A DNA stretch of 64,000 nucleotides from Diatrype stigma (lineage: Eukaryota > Ascomycota > Sordariomycetes > Xylariales > Diatrypaceae), in NCBI GenBank assembly GCA_022225965.2, contig JAKJXP020000031.1, positions 310,001-374,000 of the forward strand, read 5' to 3'. Under the pieces are notes generated by a model that did no database searches, was not told where the DNA came from, and saw nothing but the letters and a program-made list of their open reading frames with translations. Position numbers and translations under genes: made by a program. Positions 22,224-33,420 of this stretch are shown piece after piece; the first letter of the stretch is position 1, and every line of letters begins with the position of its first letter.

Positions 22224-25200
22224 ATGGCAACTGCGCAGATCATGCAGGAGGAACTTCAACAAAGCGTCCTCCTCTCTGAGGAGGATGCCGATTTTGAGGA
22301 GGACGTCGCCAATACCACCATGGATATAGACGCTGGTGCACCTGCCAACGTTACCAGCTCTACAGCCCCGCAGGATTCTGAGCAGCAAGTCCAAGAAAAG
22401 GAAACCGAAAACCCCTCCGAAGAAGATGGCGACGGCGATGCAGACGTAGACGCTGAAGAGGATATAGCGGCTGAACAGGACGAGCAAGGCGACTCGGATG
22501 AGATACCAGGGGATGACGACGATGCCGAACAAGATGATGAGGAATCCGAAAGCGAGCTTGGCGATATCCACGATGACGAAGATGCCTTTGACGAAGATGC
22601 CGACGGAGAAGATGAAGAAGCTATAGATGCGCCCAAGGACGACGCGAATGCCTTGGCCAGCGACATGGAGGATGAGGAAGAAGACGAGGACGAAGACGAA
22701 GGCGTTGGTGCAGTTAAGATAAAGCCTGGCGAAACAGACGAGTCCGAAAGCGAAAGTGAGGATGATGCCAGTCTTGCTTCTGGTGGTTCTAGCGACCACA
22801 GCGATCATAGTGATCATGAATCGGTAGCAGAATGGGATGAAGTAGTAGAACGCGAGGGTGAGGAAGACGAAGAGGATGATGAGTCAGAAGCTGTTGCCAA
22901 TAACTGCATCTTCTGCAAGAAACCAGAAGAGGAAGACCCTGCAGAGGAGTTTGAGTCCTATTTGGCCTGCAAAGGCTGCGGTGAACACTGTACGCCTTCA
23001 TTCTCCCTCCCTTTTGCCCCTACCTGCAGCTTGATAGCATGGTACTAACACGGGGTTATAGCTCATCAGCAATGCGCCAGAGACGCCAAAACTCTTGACG
23101 AAGGACTCGGTAAGTTTAGTATTTCGTCTGTATAGTACTGGCTATAATCTGAGATTCTAACGAGTTCAATGACAGCTACATCACAGTGGAAATGCCCAGA
23201 ATGTGGTGGTCATGATGGAGATTCCGAATCTGAAGCAGAGGCTGCCGACGACGCACCAGAACATGACCAAGGGATAAATGGCGATGATATCGAGGATGGT
23301 AACACGTCCAGCAGGCGCTCTTCAGTGCCTAAAATCACGAAGGATCTCCTTCCTACCCAATGGGAAGCCGATAACCCAGATTCCCATTCCGTTTTCAATC
23401 AGCTCGTTCTCGACGATGACCCTATGGATGGCTCGCGAGTTCTGAGAAAAAGAAAATCGTCTTCATTTGAAGCCGAAGATATAGAGCCGGATGGGATGTC
23501 CCTGCGGAAACGGCGAAAAAATCCATTGAATGGGTCTGGGTCTGGGTCTGTCCAAGATGATTCGACCAAAAATGAGAAGACAAATGGAGGGGTCGAAGGC
23601 TCGGTGCGGCCTAGGTCTGCGCGTTCTCTACGACACAAAATCTCAAGTTCTGGGACTCCATCCGTCGTGGTCAAAAGATCACGCTCCAGCTTAATGGTGA
23701 AAATGCGGGTAGATCCCACCGAGCTTGGCCGAATTCTTGCACAAAAATCACGAGCTACTCGCAAACGCCGGACAGCCACATCACGGTCGTCTCGAACCGG
23801 CGCATCTTCCTCAACAGCTGCACGCGGGTCTGCTGCCGCTGCTGCCGAACTACTTACCACAACACCGGCCTTTTCTTCAAGTTATTCGCAGCCGTTTTAT
23901 TCCTTTTACGATAAAGAGCCGGATGAGTTGAAGGGGAAGCCCTACGGTGGAATCCTAACGGAGGAACAGGCTGACACGACTAAAACACTGCCTACCAAGG
24001 ACGATAGGCGGCGGTTTGACGAGGCAAAACAGAAGGCCGAGGAAGAATGGAGGAATCGATTACTCGCTATGCAGGCAGAAGCTGAACCTCACCCAGTGAG
24101 GAGATCCAAGAAGTCTTCTGGTCCTGCGAGTCAGATCGAGCGTATCGAATTCGGTGGCTGGGAAATCGATACCTGGTATGCAGCCCCATACCCGGAGGAA
24201 TACAGTCGCAATAGTGTGCTGTACATCTGCGAATTCTGCTTGAAGTACATGAACTCCGACTACGTTGCATGGCGGCATAAGCTCAAATGCCCAGCCAAGC
24301 ATCCCCCTGGCGACGAAATCTACCGCCATGGATCCATATCGTTTTTCGAGGTCGATGGCCGCAAAAATCCGGTGTACTGCCAGAATCTATGTCTCCTGGC
24401 AAAGTTATTCTTAGGGTCCAAAACTCTGTACTATGACGTCGAACCCTTCTTGTTCTATGTCCTTTGCGAGTACGATGATCTCGGCTATCATTTCGTCGGT
24501 TACTTTTCGAAAGAGAAACGTGCAAGCAGCCAAAACAACGTTAGCTGCATTCTCACGCTGCCTATCCACCAGCGCAAAGGATACGGCAACCTGCTGATCG
24601 ATTTCTCGTACTTATTGACTCGGGTCGAAGAGAAAACAGGGTCTCCTGAAAAACCTCTCTCCGACATGGGCCTGGTCTCCTACCGAAACTATTGGAGGCT
24701 TGTAATCTCTAGGTATTTGATCAATGCCTTGCCAGATGACAAATCACAGAAAAAAGGTCTCAGCATCCGAAAGATATCCGACGATACTGGGATGGTCCCA
24801 GACGATGTCATCTCGGCCCTAGAAGGATTAAGATGTCTGGTGCGCGACCACGTCTCCGGGCTCTACGCCTTCCGCGTTGATCTAGCATACTGCCGCCAAT
24901 ATGTCGAGAAGTGGGAGGCAAAGAACTATGTTAGCCTTAATCCCAAAGTACTCACCTGGACACCCTATGTCATGGGTCGCAGTAACGCCACGAATTTCGA
25001 ACTAGGGCCCGCTCTTAATACTATCGCGCCTCGTGAGGAAGACGAAGACACAAAGGCTATCCACACCCTTGCCGAGAGCGGCATTGCAACTGGGGATTTT
25101 GCGATCAGCCAAGCCAACCAAGTCAGCCAAAAATCAGCTCTAGAATCAGAACCCGCTGTTCTCGAATCAACGGAGCCTAACGATCATAATACTGACATTG

Positions 25201-26000
25201 AGCCAGCAGGAGCTGCAAAGCCCAACGATATAGGGGATGAGATTGGCGAGGCGCATAGTAACCCTCGAGCTGGAACATCCTCAGCACGTACAACCGATGG
25301 TGCTGTGGATGAAAACGACTGGCTCAAGAGCTACAACGATCTCCCTCCAAGTAGGTTCCAGGTCTTCCCTCCCGCCAATCCGAGGCGTCCTGGCCCGGCC
25401 CGCATGGGCTCGAGCATAACAAGGCCGTCGCTGCCGCGAGCCCCTTCCTCCGCCTCGCGGCCCCGGCCTAAGCCGAAGTCCCGACGCTTGACCACCGGCG
25501 GTGGGAGCGCCCGCAAAGTGGCACCCAAGAAGTCGTCATCGTCATCAATCAACAACTCCGCGCGGCGCAAGACGGGCGGCACCGGCCGGGGTCCCGGCCG
25601 CTGGCCGAAGGGCACTAAGAAGAGCGACTACGGCAATGCTGACAGTGGGCCCGGCTTACCGCCGGGTTGGCTCGAGAAGAGGAAGGCCGACGGACTCGGC
25701 ACCCCCGTCCCAGGGGAGGACGGGATGATGGATACGGTCAACGTCCAGGTCAACGAGTCCTCTTCTTCCATGAGTATTCCCCAAGTCCAGCAGAAGGGGA
25801 AGGGAAAGCAGTCCGACACCATCTCTGCCAGGTTTGAAGTCAAGACCGAGGACTATGCTCCCCAGGACACTATGGCTGGCGAATCTAGCGGCGCGATGGC
25901 GGGCCCCGGCGCCGAAGTCGAAGCCGCTGTTTTTACGGGTCATCCCCCCGACGTCGTTATGGGTGAAGGGGATGAGGATGCCGAAGGGGATGACGAGTGA
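22224..26000 (+). CDS. SAS3: MYST histone acetyltransferase with PHD finger (Sas3/Mst2 type)
   Basis: Probable catalytic subunit of a NuA3-like complex acetylating histone H3. Exons 22224-22989, 23062-23109 and 23176-26000 give 1,212 residues; both introns (72 and 66 bp) interrupt the PHD finger. Residues 1-225 are extremely acidic. The PHD finger spans about 228-281 (Cys228, Cys231, CKGC, His-Gln-Gln-Cys, CPEC). A basic, Ser/Arg-rich linker precedes the MYST domain (about 594-870). That domain has a C2HC zinc finger starting Cys623-x2-Cys626, catalytic Cys729, acetyl-CoA loop QRKGYG (737-742) and catalytic Glu763. No chromo barrel is seen, which argues against Esa1. The long C-terminal tail has an AT-hook-like Gly/Arg/Pro patch (GRGPGRWPKGTKK) and an acidic end. 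It looks intact. Confidence 0.92.
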
Positions 26001-27497
26001 AGATGTTTCGTAGATGACACATTGTCGGATCTATCCGAAGTAGGTTTGCTTAACGGGATTCACCTACACCTACCTGTGTGTATGTATTGTATTAGTTGTT
26101 TCTTCAGGAACGGGGCGATGGATGGGAATATCTTGGACGGAGCAGGGCGTAGCAGGCGTCCGTCGGGCACAGGCCCAGGTTAGTTTGGGTTCGGTCACCT
26201 AGGCGTCGGCTTCTCGCCAGCTTCCCGTCGGCGGCAGCGATAGCGAGCTTTGCGACTGGCTTAGTCTACATAGTCAGAGACAGTCTAGGTACCGCCACCA
26301 TTATGCGGATATACCCGGCCCCAGGAGTTTCAGTTTTATTAGCGAGCTCCTAGATACCTGCAGTAATCGATATGAATATTTGTTTTTCGATGTTTAAGTT
26401 TCAAGAAATACCTAGAACCAACCGAGGTCGTGGGCGGCATGATGCACATGAATTTGTGGTTACCTCGTCAGCAGAGACTGAATAAACCGTTTGGTCTCTG
26501 AAGTTCCGTTGTGCAAGTATTTGAAGAGGTGTTTTTGATAGGTATGATCTTTTGCATGCGACTTGTTGAAGATTGTATGAGTAGGGCTATAGGTTACATC
26601 ATGCTAGTACTACAACTGAATCACCCCTTTATATTCATAATCATCGAGGTCCTTAACAGTCTTCACCGCTACCACCTTTATTCCCTAACATCAGTCATTC
26701 TCTGGGTTTTCTAGCTGCAAAATCCATGTTGGCTATAGCAGGATGCCAATAATATGAACATGACGACCATAACATTCATCGCAGATATTATTGAGGTCGT
26801 TGTATGCTTCCGTTTGAAATTTCCGCCAAAGGTAGCCTCGAGTCAATGACTGCAACGTTCTCTGAATATACCAGACTGAGGCCCGTATACTTCACTAGTA
26901 TTACCGTATGAGCAACACCGCAGGTGTGCTACAGGCCACGAAAGATATACGCGAAACAACGTGGTTAAAGTAGACCTCTCTAGAAAGTACGTAGGTACTA
27001 TAGCCCAGACGTCTGACGAAGTATAATCACGAATCTTCGAAATATCTTTCCAAATCCTGCGGCAGTTTCCAGCCAATAAAGAGACATATCGACTAAGCGA
27101 GGATAGGATATCTCGATTTGAAATGGCCTTGGCACCATCTTGACTATCAAGCTTTGGTGTTGCGCATCGTCATGTCGACAGGGGGTTAAGACCCAATTGT
27201 CGTTAGTATGGCAGATCCTACCCCGGGTTCCGCATGTACGATACTACCTAGGTACGTACATGGCAGGCATGTGAGTCCGTCGTATTCGGGAACAACCCCT
27301 TCTGCCCTGGTCCGATTAACTATAGACGGCTAAAGAGATTGGCAGACAGGGAGGAGGGCCCTTGGAATCCTCGGCACGGACACATACAATGTTCATATAT
27401 ATATAATAACACGGCGGTGGTCGAGGCCCCCAAGAAAGCGCTCTTTGCTATACTATAGTAGTCCTCTCGACTAGGTCTCGTTGGATATGCATATTAT
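26001..27497. other. Intergenic stretch, no supported gene
   Basis: 3' flank of the acetyltransferase gene and promoter of the FAD oxidase gene. Base composition is ordinary. Short frames (for example near 26,511-26,714) have no recognisable features. Confidence 0.55.
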
Positions 27498-27524
27498 ATG
27501 CATGCGCTAGATGATTCCACCACG

Positions 27525-28933
27525 ATGCAGCGCATACTTCGACGAGGAGCGCCTTTGGTAGCAGCATCCTTGCTATCATGCTGTCTCTGCGCGCTAGCAG
27601 CTCCCAGCGCCTCAACCCTCCAAGCATGCGCCGACATCGACGCCGCGCTGCCCGCGGGCCAGGTCGTCCACCACGCGGCTAGCAGCAGCATACGGTACCA
27701 CGCCGAGACGGCCAAGTACTGGTCGACGGCCCTGCGCGAGGTCGAGCCGGCGTGCGTCGTGCTGCCCACCTCGGCCGCCGACGTGGCCGCGGCCGTCCGG
27801 GTCCTGAACCGGTACCCGGACGTCGAGCTCGCCGTCAAGAGCGGCGGCCACGACCCGAACGTCGGCCACGCGACCGTCCAGGACGGCGTCCTGATCGCGT
27901 TCCACGACCTCGTCGGCGCGACGTACGATGCGGGCGCCGGCCTGGCGCGCGTGAGGCCCGGCGGCGAGTGGAACGATGTCATCGGGGATCTGGAGCCCAG
28001 CGGTGTTGCTATCGTCGGCGGGCGTTTAGGTAGGTAGTGAGTGCAAAAACCCTCACCCCCCACCCCCTCCCCCGTTGGGCGGAAACGGGAGAAGACAAAT
28101 CGGTCAACTTTTGTGTCTGTTCGTTCGACCCGCAAGGCTTACAAGGAATACATGAACGGATATAAAGGTCTCGTTGGAGTGGGAGGATACCTCCTGCAGG
28201 GCGGAATCTCGTTCTTGAGCGCCCAGTACGGCCTCGCCGCCGATGTAAGAACCCCGCGCTTCCGCTACCCAATCATGGTTTTCACGATGGGTTGACGAAT
28301 GATATACAATAGAACATAGTAGGGTGGGAGACTGTGGTTGCCAACGGTTCTATCGTATATATCGATGCTGCCACGCAGCCCGACCTTGCTGTCGCGATGC
28401 GAGGCGGCGGGAACCAATTTGGTGAGTAGGCAGAGAACTCGCGTCGCGCACTTTTGAAGTCTCCTAGTTTCACCGTTTACCTGGCTATGTCACTGACGGT
28501 GCAATCAAGGTATCGTCACCGAGTTCGTCGTGCAGGCGCACCCTATCGGCAAGGTTTGGGGCGGGTTCCGGTTCTACGCCGATCTCCAGGAAGAGGAGAT
28601 ATATGCCGCCCTGCACGACTTTGTTCCGGGGGGCCCTGACGACCCCAAGGCCGCAATCATCTTGACGAGCCTGCTCACCGTGGGCAGTACCGAGAGCCAT
28701 GCAATCTTCTATTTCTACGATGGCCCCGAGCCCCCAACTACCGGGCCGTTCGCTAAGTTCTTGGAGATACCATCGATCCTAGATGTTACTTCTACCCAGT
28801 CGTACTCTTCACTCGTAAGTACCTGCACCTAAACTTGGTACATAACAGGTTGGCTGACCACTTGAAATGTAGTTATTTGCCAATGGTGCCTCTGCTGAGC
28901 TTCTGAATTCAAGAGTTTCCTTTAGGGTATGTC

Positions 28934-29026
<93 letters not shown>

Positions 29027-29670
29027 NNNNNNNNNNAATTGTTTCCTTTTGGGTTTGTCTTAACCCCCCCCCCCCCCCCCCCCCTCCCTTGCCTCTTGTT
29101 CATTCCCTTACCCAACGGAAAACGAAGATGACTAAAATTGCCCTGCAGACGTTTACTATTCCCTACATTGCGAGTAATCCTGGCCTCTATGCTGAGATTC
29201 GGGATCAATGGAGAGAAATCACATCGGATTACTTGAAAGACATCGGTCACCTCGTAGCCCTATGCTCTGCCGATTTCCAGCCTTTCCCCTCGATCATCGG
29301 CCAGCACAGCCAGGAGAAGGGCGGGAACGCGTTAGGTCTCAGCGGATCCGACCCTGACCGGCTCATCATAGAGCTGCAATGCAGCTGGTCCGACAAGGAC
29401 GACGACGAAACCCTGCATGCGATGTCGCGCCAGATGACCAGCTGGCTGCAGGGAAAGGTGCCGGAGTGGCTTGCTGCTGCTGCTGCTGCTGCTGCTTCTG
29501 CGGACGAGCCCGCGGAGGAGGGACTTTATCTCCCGCTGTTCATGAACGATGCCATGGGTGACCAGAACGTCACCGGCAGCTACCGGGATTATGCCAAGTT
29601 CAAAGCGCTCCAACGTTCCGTAGATCCGGACGGCCTATTCAACACAAGGTCAGGCGGCTATAAGTACTGA
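27525..29670 (+). CDS. Secreted FAD-linked oxidase (PCMH / berberine-bridge-like)
   Basis: Flavin-dependent oxidoreductase of the vanillyl-alcohol-oxidase superfamily, a group often found in fungal secondary metabolism or extracellular sugar oxidation. Exons: 27525-28029, 28168-28244, 28313-28421, 28510-28814, 28873-28926 and 29149-29670; all phases agree, giving 523 residues. An in-frame ATG at 27498 would add nine residues but lengthens the n-region of an otherwise good signal peptide ending near Ala26. The FAD domain contains VKSGGHDPN with His109, the usual site of covalent FAD linkage, then GGYLLQGGISFLSAQYG, GWETVVANG and RGGGNQFGIVTEF. The C-terminal part ends in the family-typical Asp-Pro-Asp-Gly-Leu-Phe segment and carries an Ala8 run from a (GCT)8 microsatellite. 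The last intron (28927-29148) contains the assembly gap, so its true sequence is unknown; coding exons seem complete. Confidence 0.88.
28936..29084. other. Poly-G / N / poly-C assembly gap inside an intron
   Basis: 91 consecutive G (28936-29026), ten N (29027-29036), then 27 bases and a run of about 21 C (29064-29084). The 27 bases between N and C look like a degraded copy of the sequence just before the G-run (compare GTTTCCTTTAGGGTATGTCTT with GTTTCCTTTTGGGTTTGTCTT). This points to an unresolved homopolymer read, not real sequence. Confidence 0.9.
29473..29496 (+). repeat. (GCT)8 coding microsatellite
   Basis: Eight GCT units in the last exon of the FAD oxidase, encoding eight alanines. 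Confidence 0.95.
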
Positions 29671-30053
29671 TCAATATAATCCAGAGTTCTCGCGCCTAGC
29701 CCATGATCCTACCTTGGCTCTGCAGGAGGGTGCCCCGGCACCGTAAAGTTGTCTGAAGGGGGATTTACTTGTAGTTTAATCACTAGACCATGCCGTGCTG
29801 ACGCACTTGAACTCCATGTATCTAGGAATATGCCTGACAGCAACGATGATCTTACCTGCATATAATATGTATAATACAATATCTGTTTCGAGAGTGTCCT
29901 ACGGTTCATCGATCATCCAGGCTACCTCATACAGCAGTGACTTTGGAGGGTAATCTGCACTGGATCTTTTATGGGTTGTTTTTCTTAAGTTTCTTAAGGG
30001 CATGATAGCTACCATAGCAGCATATACGCATAGGGATTCAAGGGGGCTACTTA
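29671..30053. other. Host flank before the retrotransposon block
   Basis: 3' flank of the FAD oxidase gene with normal base composition up to the TACTTA target-site copy at 30048-30053. No gene seen. Confidence 0.6.
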
Positions 30054-30238
30054 TGTGGATCCGGGCATTCCCCATAATGCCAAGGATCGGAAAATCGGAG
30101 TATAAAATTCTAGCAGCTTAAAGCGTATAACTGTATTTAGCTTTAATTCAATAATAAGTCCGGACCTTTAATATAATCCTAAATGAATTATTAATAATAA
30201 TAATTCCCTAAGAATTCGAAAAACCGAATGCAGAAGCA
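30054..30238 (+). repeat. Left LTR of Gypsy element 1
   Basis: Pairs with 41567-41751 over the same length. Its left (outer) end keeps G and C; its right (inner) end has A or T where the partner has G or C. Confidence 0.9.
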
Positions 30239-30318
30239 TAAATAACTATTTTTATAAGTTAACGCCAATAACGCAAAATTTACCTTATTTTCTTACAAAT
30301 TCTTTCCGATAACCGACG

Positions 30319-30423
30319 ATGGCAAAAAATAACGCCAATGCAAAAGAACAGCCCAAGGACGTTCCGGCCTAAGGCGGCACCTTCGCCGAATTCCTTACGG
30401 ATACGAAGTCCGCCTAAAAAAAT
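30319..30423 (+). pseudogene. Gypsy 1 gag, first fragment
   Basis: Starts with an ATG and reads a Lys/Asn/Ala-rich N-terminus with TAA codons where CAA or CAG is likely. It is interrupted at 30424 by the nested Copia element, and the frame resumes at about 36572. Confidence 0.7.
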
Positions 30424-30605
30424 TGTTAATAAGTACGTACGTATAATTAAAGAAAGCAAATAATAATTAAATAAGACGGTTATATATTAAAGTGTTTAAA
30501 GTAGGAAAAAGTTTATCTAAAGAATTACTAACGGAAGCCTGCAATTATATAAAACTAATTTACTTATATAATAATAACGCGTATTAGCGCGTTGAAATAT
30601 AATCA
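30424..30605 (-). repeat. LTR of nested Copia element (left copy, its 3' LTR)
   Basis: Same length as 36390-36571 and aligned throughout; more A/T-converted toward its inner (right) end. Confidence 0.88.
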
Positions 30606-30999
30606 TTATTTATTTTGTTTTCTTTCGCGATTTAATCGCAAATTATGCCGTCGACCTAATTATATAACTTTTTATTTTTTAAATTATTATTCCCTTTTTA
30701 TCCATTTTTTTAATTTTATGTTGATTTCGTTGCGATTAATTAACGACTTTATCGATTTATTAAAGGACGCCTTTATTATAGCGTTAGCCGGATTATAGCT
30801 ATTATGGATTTATTGGATTTTATTTATCTTTTTATTTTTATACGATTAACGAAAGGCCATAAAATTAATTATTAATCGCTTTTCGTTAATGCTTTTTATT
30901 TATATTAAGCATTAATATAAAAAAAAAAAATCCGTATAAAGAACAAACGGGGCGCGGAAAAGAATTAAACGTTTTAGGATCGTATTAATAATACGATAA

Positions 31000-32300
31000 A
31001 TAACGTATTTAACATTAAAGCCTTATATTATGCCATAAATTTCATTAACAAAAACGTTCCGAATTATTTTTTTGCATTTAATAAACGATTAATGGATAAT
31101 ATTACTAACGACGGTAAGTTTATTAACTTAAAGCGTAAATTTTTCGTTTTTAAATACGATAACGTATTCGATTTATAAGCTTAGGTTTTTATTATTCGCA
31201 AAGGATTCATTAACGAAAACATATAATCGAAAATTCTAAAAATCCAGTTAAATATAATTAAATCCGCGGTTTTTGTTATTTATTTATTATTAAATCCGGG
31301 CGTTTAATAATTTAGCTTTTTTAAGGCCAAATTCCGTATATTAAGTAGCCGTAAAGTAATTAAAGGCTGCTTCGAATTGGCAAATAAAAGAAATATAAGC
31401 TTTTCGGGCTTTTTGCTTAATATATTTCTTAGGCATATCCGATGTTTTGGGATTAAATAATGCCAGCTTTTTAGTTTGTTTTTTTTGGATTATTAAAAAG
31501 CCGTTTTTTTTTAAATAAACAATTAGGCATAAACCGTTAAAGTTTTCGATGGTTCCGTTTTTTAGAATTTTTTACGGACGCGCCTTAATATTGGCTTTAA
31601 TTAATGCCTTATTTTTTTTTTATAAAGTCCATTATGTTAATATTAAAAGTATCGTTAATTTAAAGGCCTATTACGCCGAATAATTATTCGATATAAATTA
31701 TTAACAAACATGAATTAAATAATAAAGAATTTATGTATAGCTTTTATTAATAATGGCGAAAATAAGTTTTAAATTAATATATGCCCGATTTAGCCAAACC
31801 GTATAGCGGCTTTATAATACGCAATATCGTTTTTTCGGAATATTTATTTTTTAATTCCGATAATAATCGTATAAAGATGGTGCGTTTTATGGGCGTTTTT
31901 GATTAAATATAAGCTATCGTAATGTTTCGAATTATAATCTTTATGTTTTAATGTTATAACGTAAGTATTAAGGCCATAATTAATCGTTAATTTGCCTTTT
32001 GGATAATAAGGGCATACGTTATAATAAAGTTTTTATCGGGATTTCCATATTTTTATACGACTAATCGGGATTTTTCGTAAAGGCTTGGTATGTTTTTTTT
32101 TTAATTTTATAAACCATTCGGAACTTAAAAATAATAGCCTTTTAATAAATGGCTTTGTTATAAATAATCGGTTATAATATGCCATTTTCGAATAAGGCAT
32201 TAAGTTCTTTTATGTTTAAGGCTTCGTATGATTTATTAAGAGCTACGATTGTATTTTTTATTCGCAGCTTAATCGTTAAGGTACGGTTATGTTTTTTTTT
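31000..32300 (-). pseudogene. Copia reverse transcriptase / RNase H remnant
   Basis: On the minus strand near 31770-31830 reads Lys-Pro-Leu-Tyr-Gly-Leu-Ala-Lys-Ser-Gly, a block characteristic of fungal Copia reverse transcriptase. It is followed near 31,650 by Gly-Leu-stop-Ile-Asn-Asp-Thr, where the active-site Asp-Asp is expected (first Asp changed to Asn). Many stops. Confidence 0.75.
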
Positions 32301-32799
32301 TGCGTTAAAATACGTTACGTTAAAAAATAATATATTAAGGTTTTTTTTCGGAATAATGTCGTAATCCGTTAAATTAAAGCTTGGTTTTGGTTTGAATAAT
32401 TCGATCTTTAGGTTTTAAAGCGGCTTTGCGTTATCCTTAAGTTATATATATGGCTTAATATGTAAATTCTTAAACGTAAAGGTTTTTCCGAATGCATTCG
32501 AAGCGATTATAACGTTTTTATCGGTAACGGCGATAATTTTATATGAACCTTATTATTTATTTTTTTCGCAATATATAAATACTTTGCTATCGAAAAGTAA
32601 TAATATAAATAACGTCTTTTAAATATTAAGGCCGTTTTTGATATTTAACGCATTTCGAATTAAACGCTAGGCCTTAATTTTTTTAATTTCGGCCATTGCT
32701 TTTTGGGCTGCGATTGCCTTTTGGATTTAAAACGGCATAAGCGGCGAATTCATATTTATTTTCGAATAGGCCCTAAAAATTAATAAAGTAAATACGAGA

Positions 32800-33420
32800 C
32801 CATTTGGATTTGTTATATTATTAATAGCTTTAACGGTTATTTATAAACGGAATATACGTAAGCCTTATATTTTTTTAAAAATAATTTCATACGTTTATTA
32901 AATAGGTCCGTAATATTCTTTAATTTTGCCGATAAACCAATAGGCTTTTATTAGGATTTATTTATACGTAATACCGACAAATCGAGCTTTATTTCGAAAT
33001 TCGGTATTATCGAAATTAATGCCGGCGTCGTAAGTAAAAACATTAAAGGGTTTTAAATAAATATCGATTTAATAGAATTTAAAAGCTTTTTAGGTTTCCT
33101 TTATTAACATATTAATTATAAACCGTATTACTTAAAAACCTATAGCCGTATTAATAACATAAAAAACGAAACGTTTATCGAAATATATAACGTTTACGAT
33201 AATCTCGTAATTAAAGTCCAAATTTGGGTTTTTAAAGGTAAATTTAAACCGTTAAGGAGCCTTTTTTTTAACCTGGCAATAATAATAGAACTTATTAATT
33301 TCTTTAATATCCTTTGGATTAATATCGTATCCTGCTTTTTTCAATAAGTTTTAAAATTTAACGACGAAAAAATAGTTAAAGCGAATATATAAACGACGTA
33401 ACTTTATTTTCGTAAAAAAA
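32800..33420 (-). pseudogene. Copia integrase remnant
   Basis: The minus strand reads the integrase core. Val-Asn-Val-Ile-Tyr-Phe-Asp stands where the first catalytic Asp (V-D-V) is expected, then a Thr-Ala-Ile-Gly-Phe-stop-Val block, then Phe-Thr-Tyr-Asp-Ala-Gly (second catalytic Asp, retained). An Ile-Lys-Ala-Tyr...Gly-Lys-Ile-Lys-Glu-Tyr-Tyr-Gly-Pro-Ile block follows, where fungal relatives have a histidine- and arginine-rich version. Stops at former Gln/Trp codons. Confidence 0.78.

Noticed and set aside
28934..29131. Poly-Gly / poly-Pro open frames at the gap
   Set aside because: Produced by the artificial G-run, N and C-run; not biological sequence.
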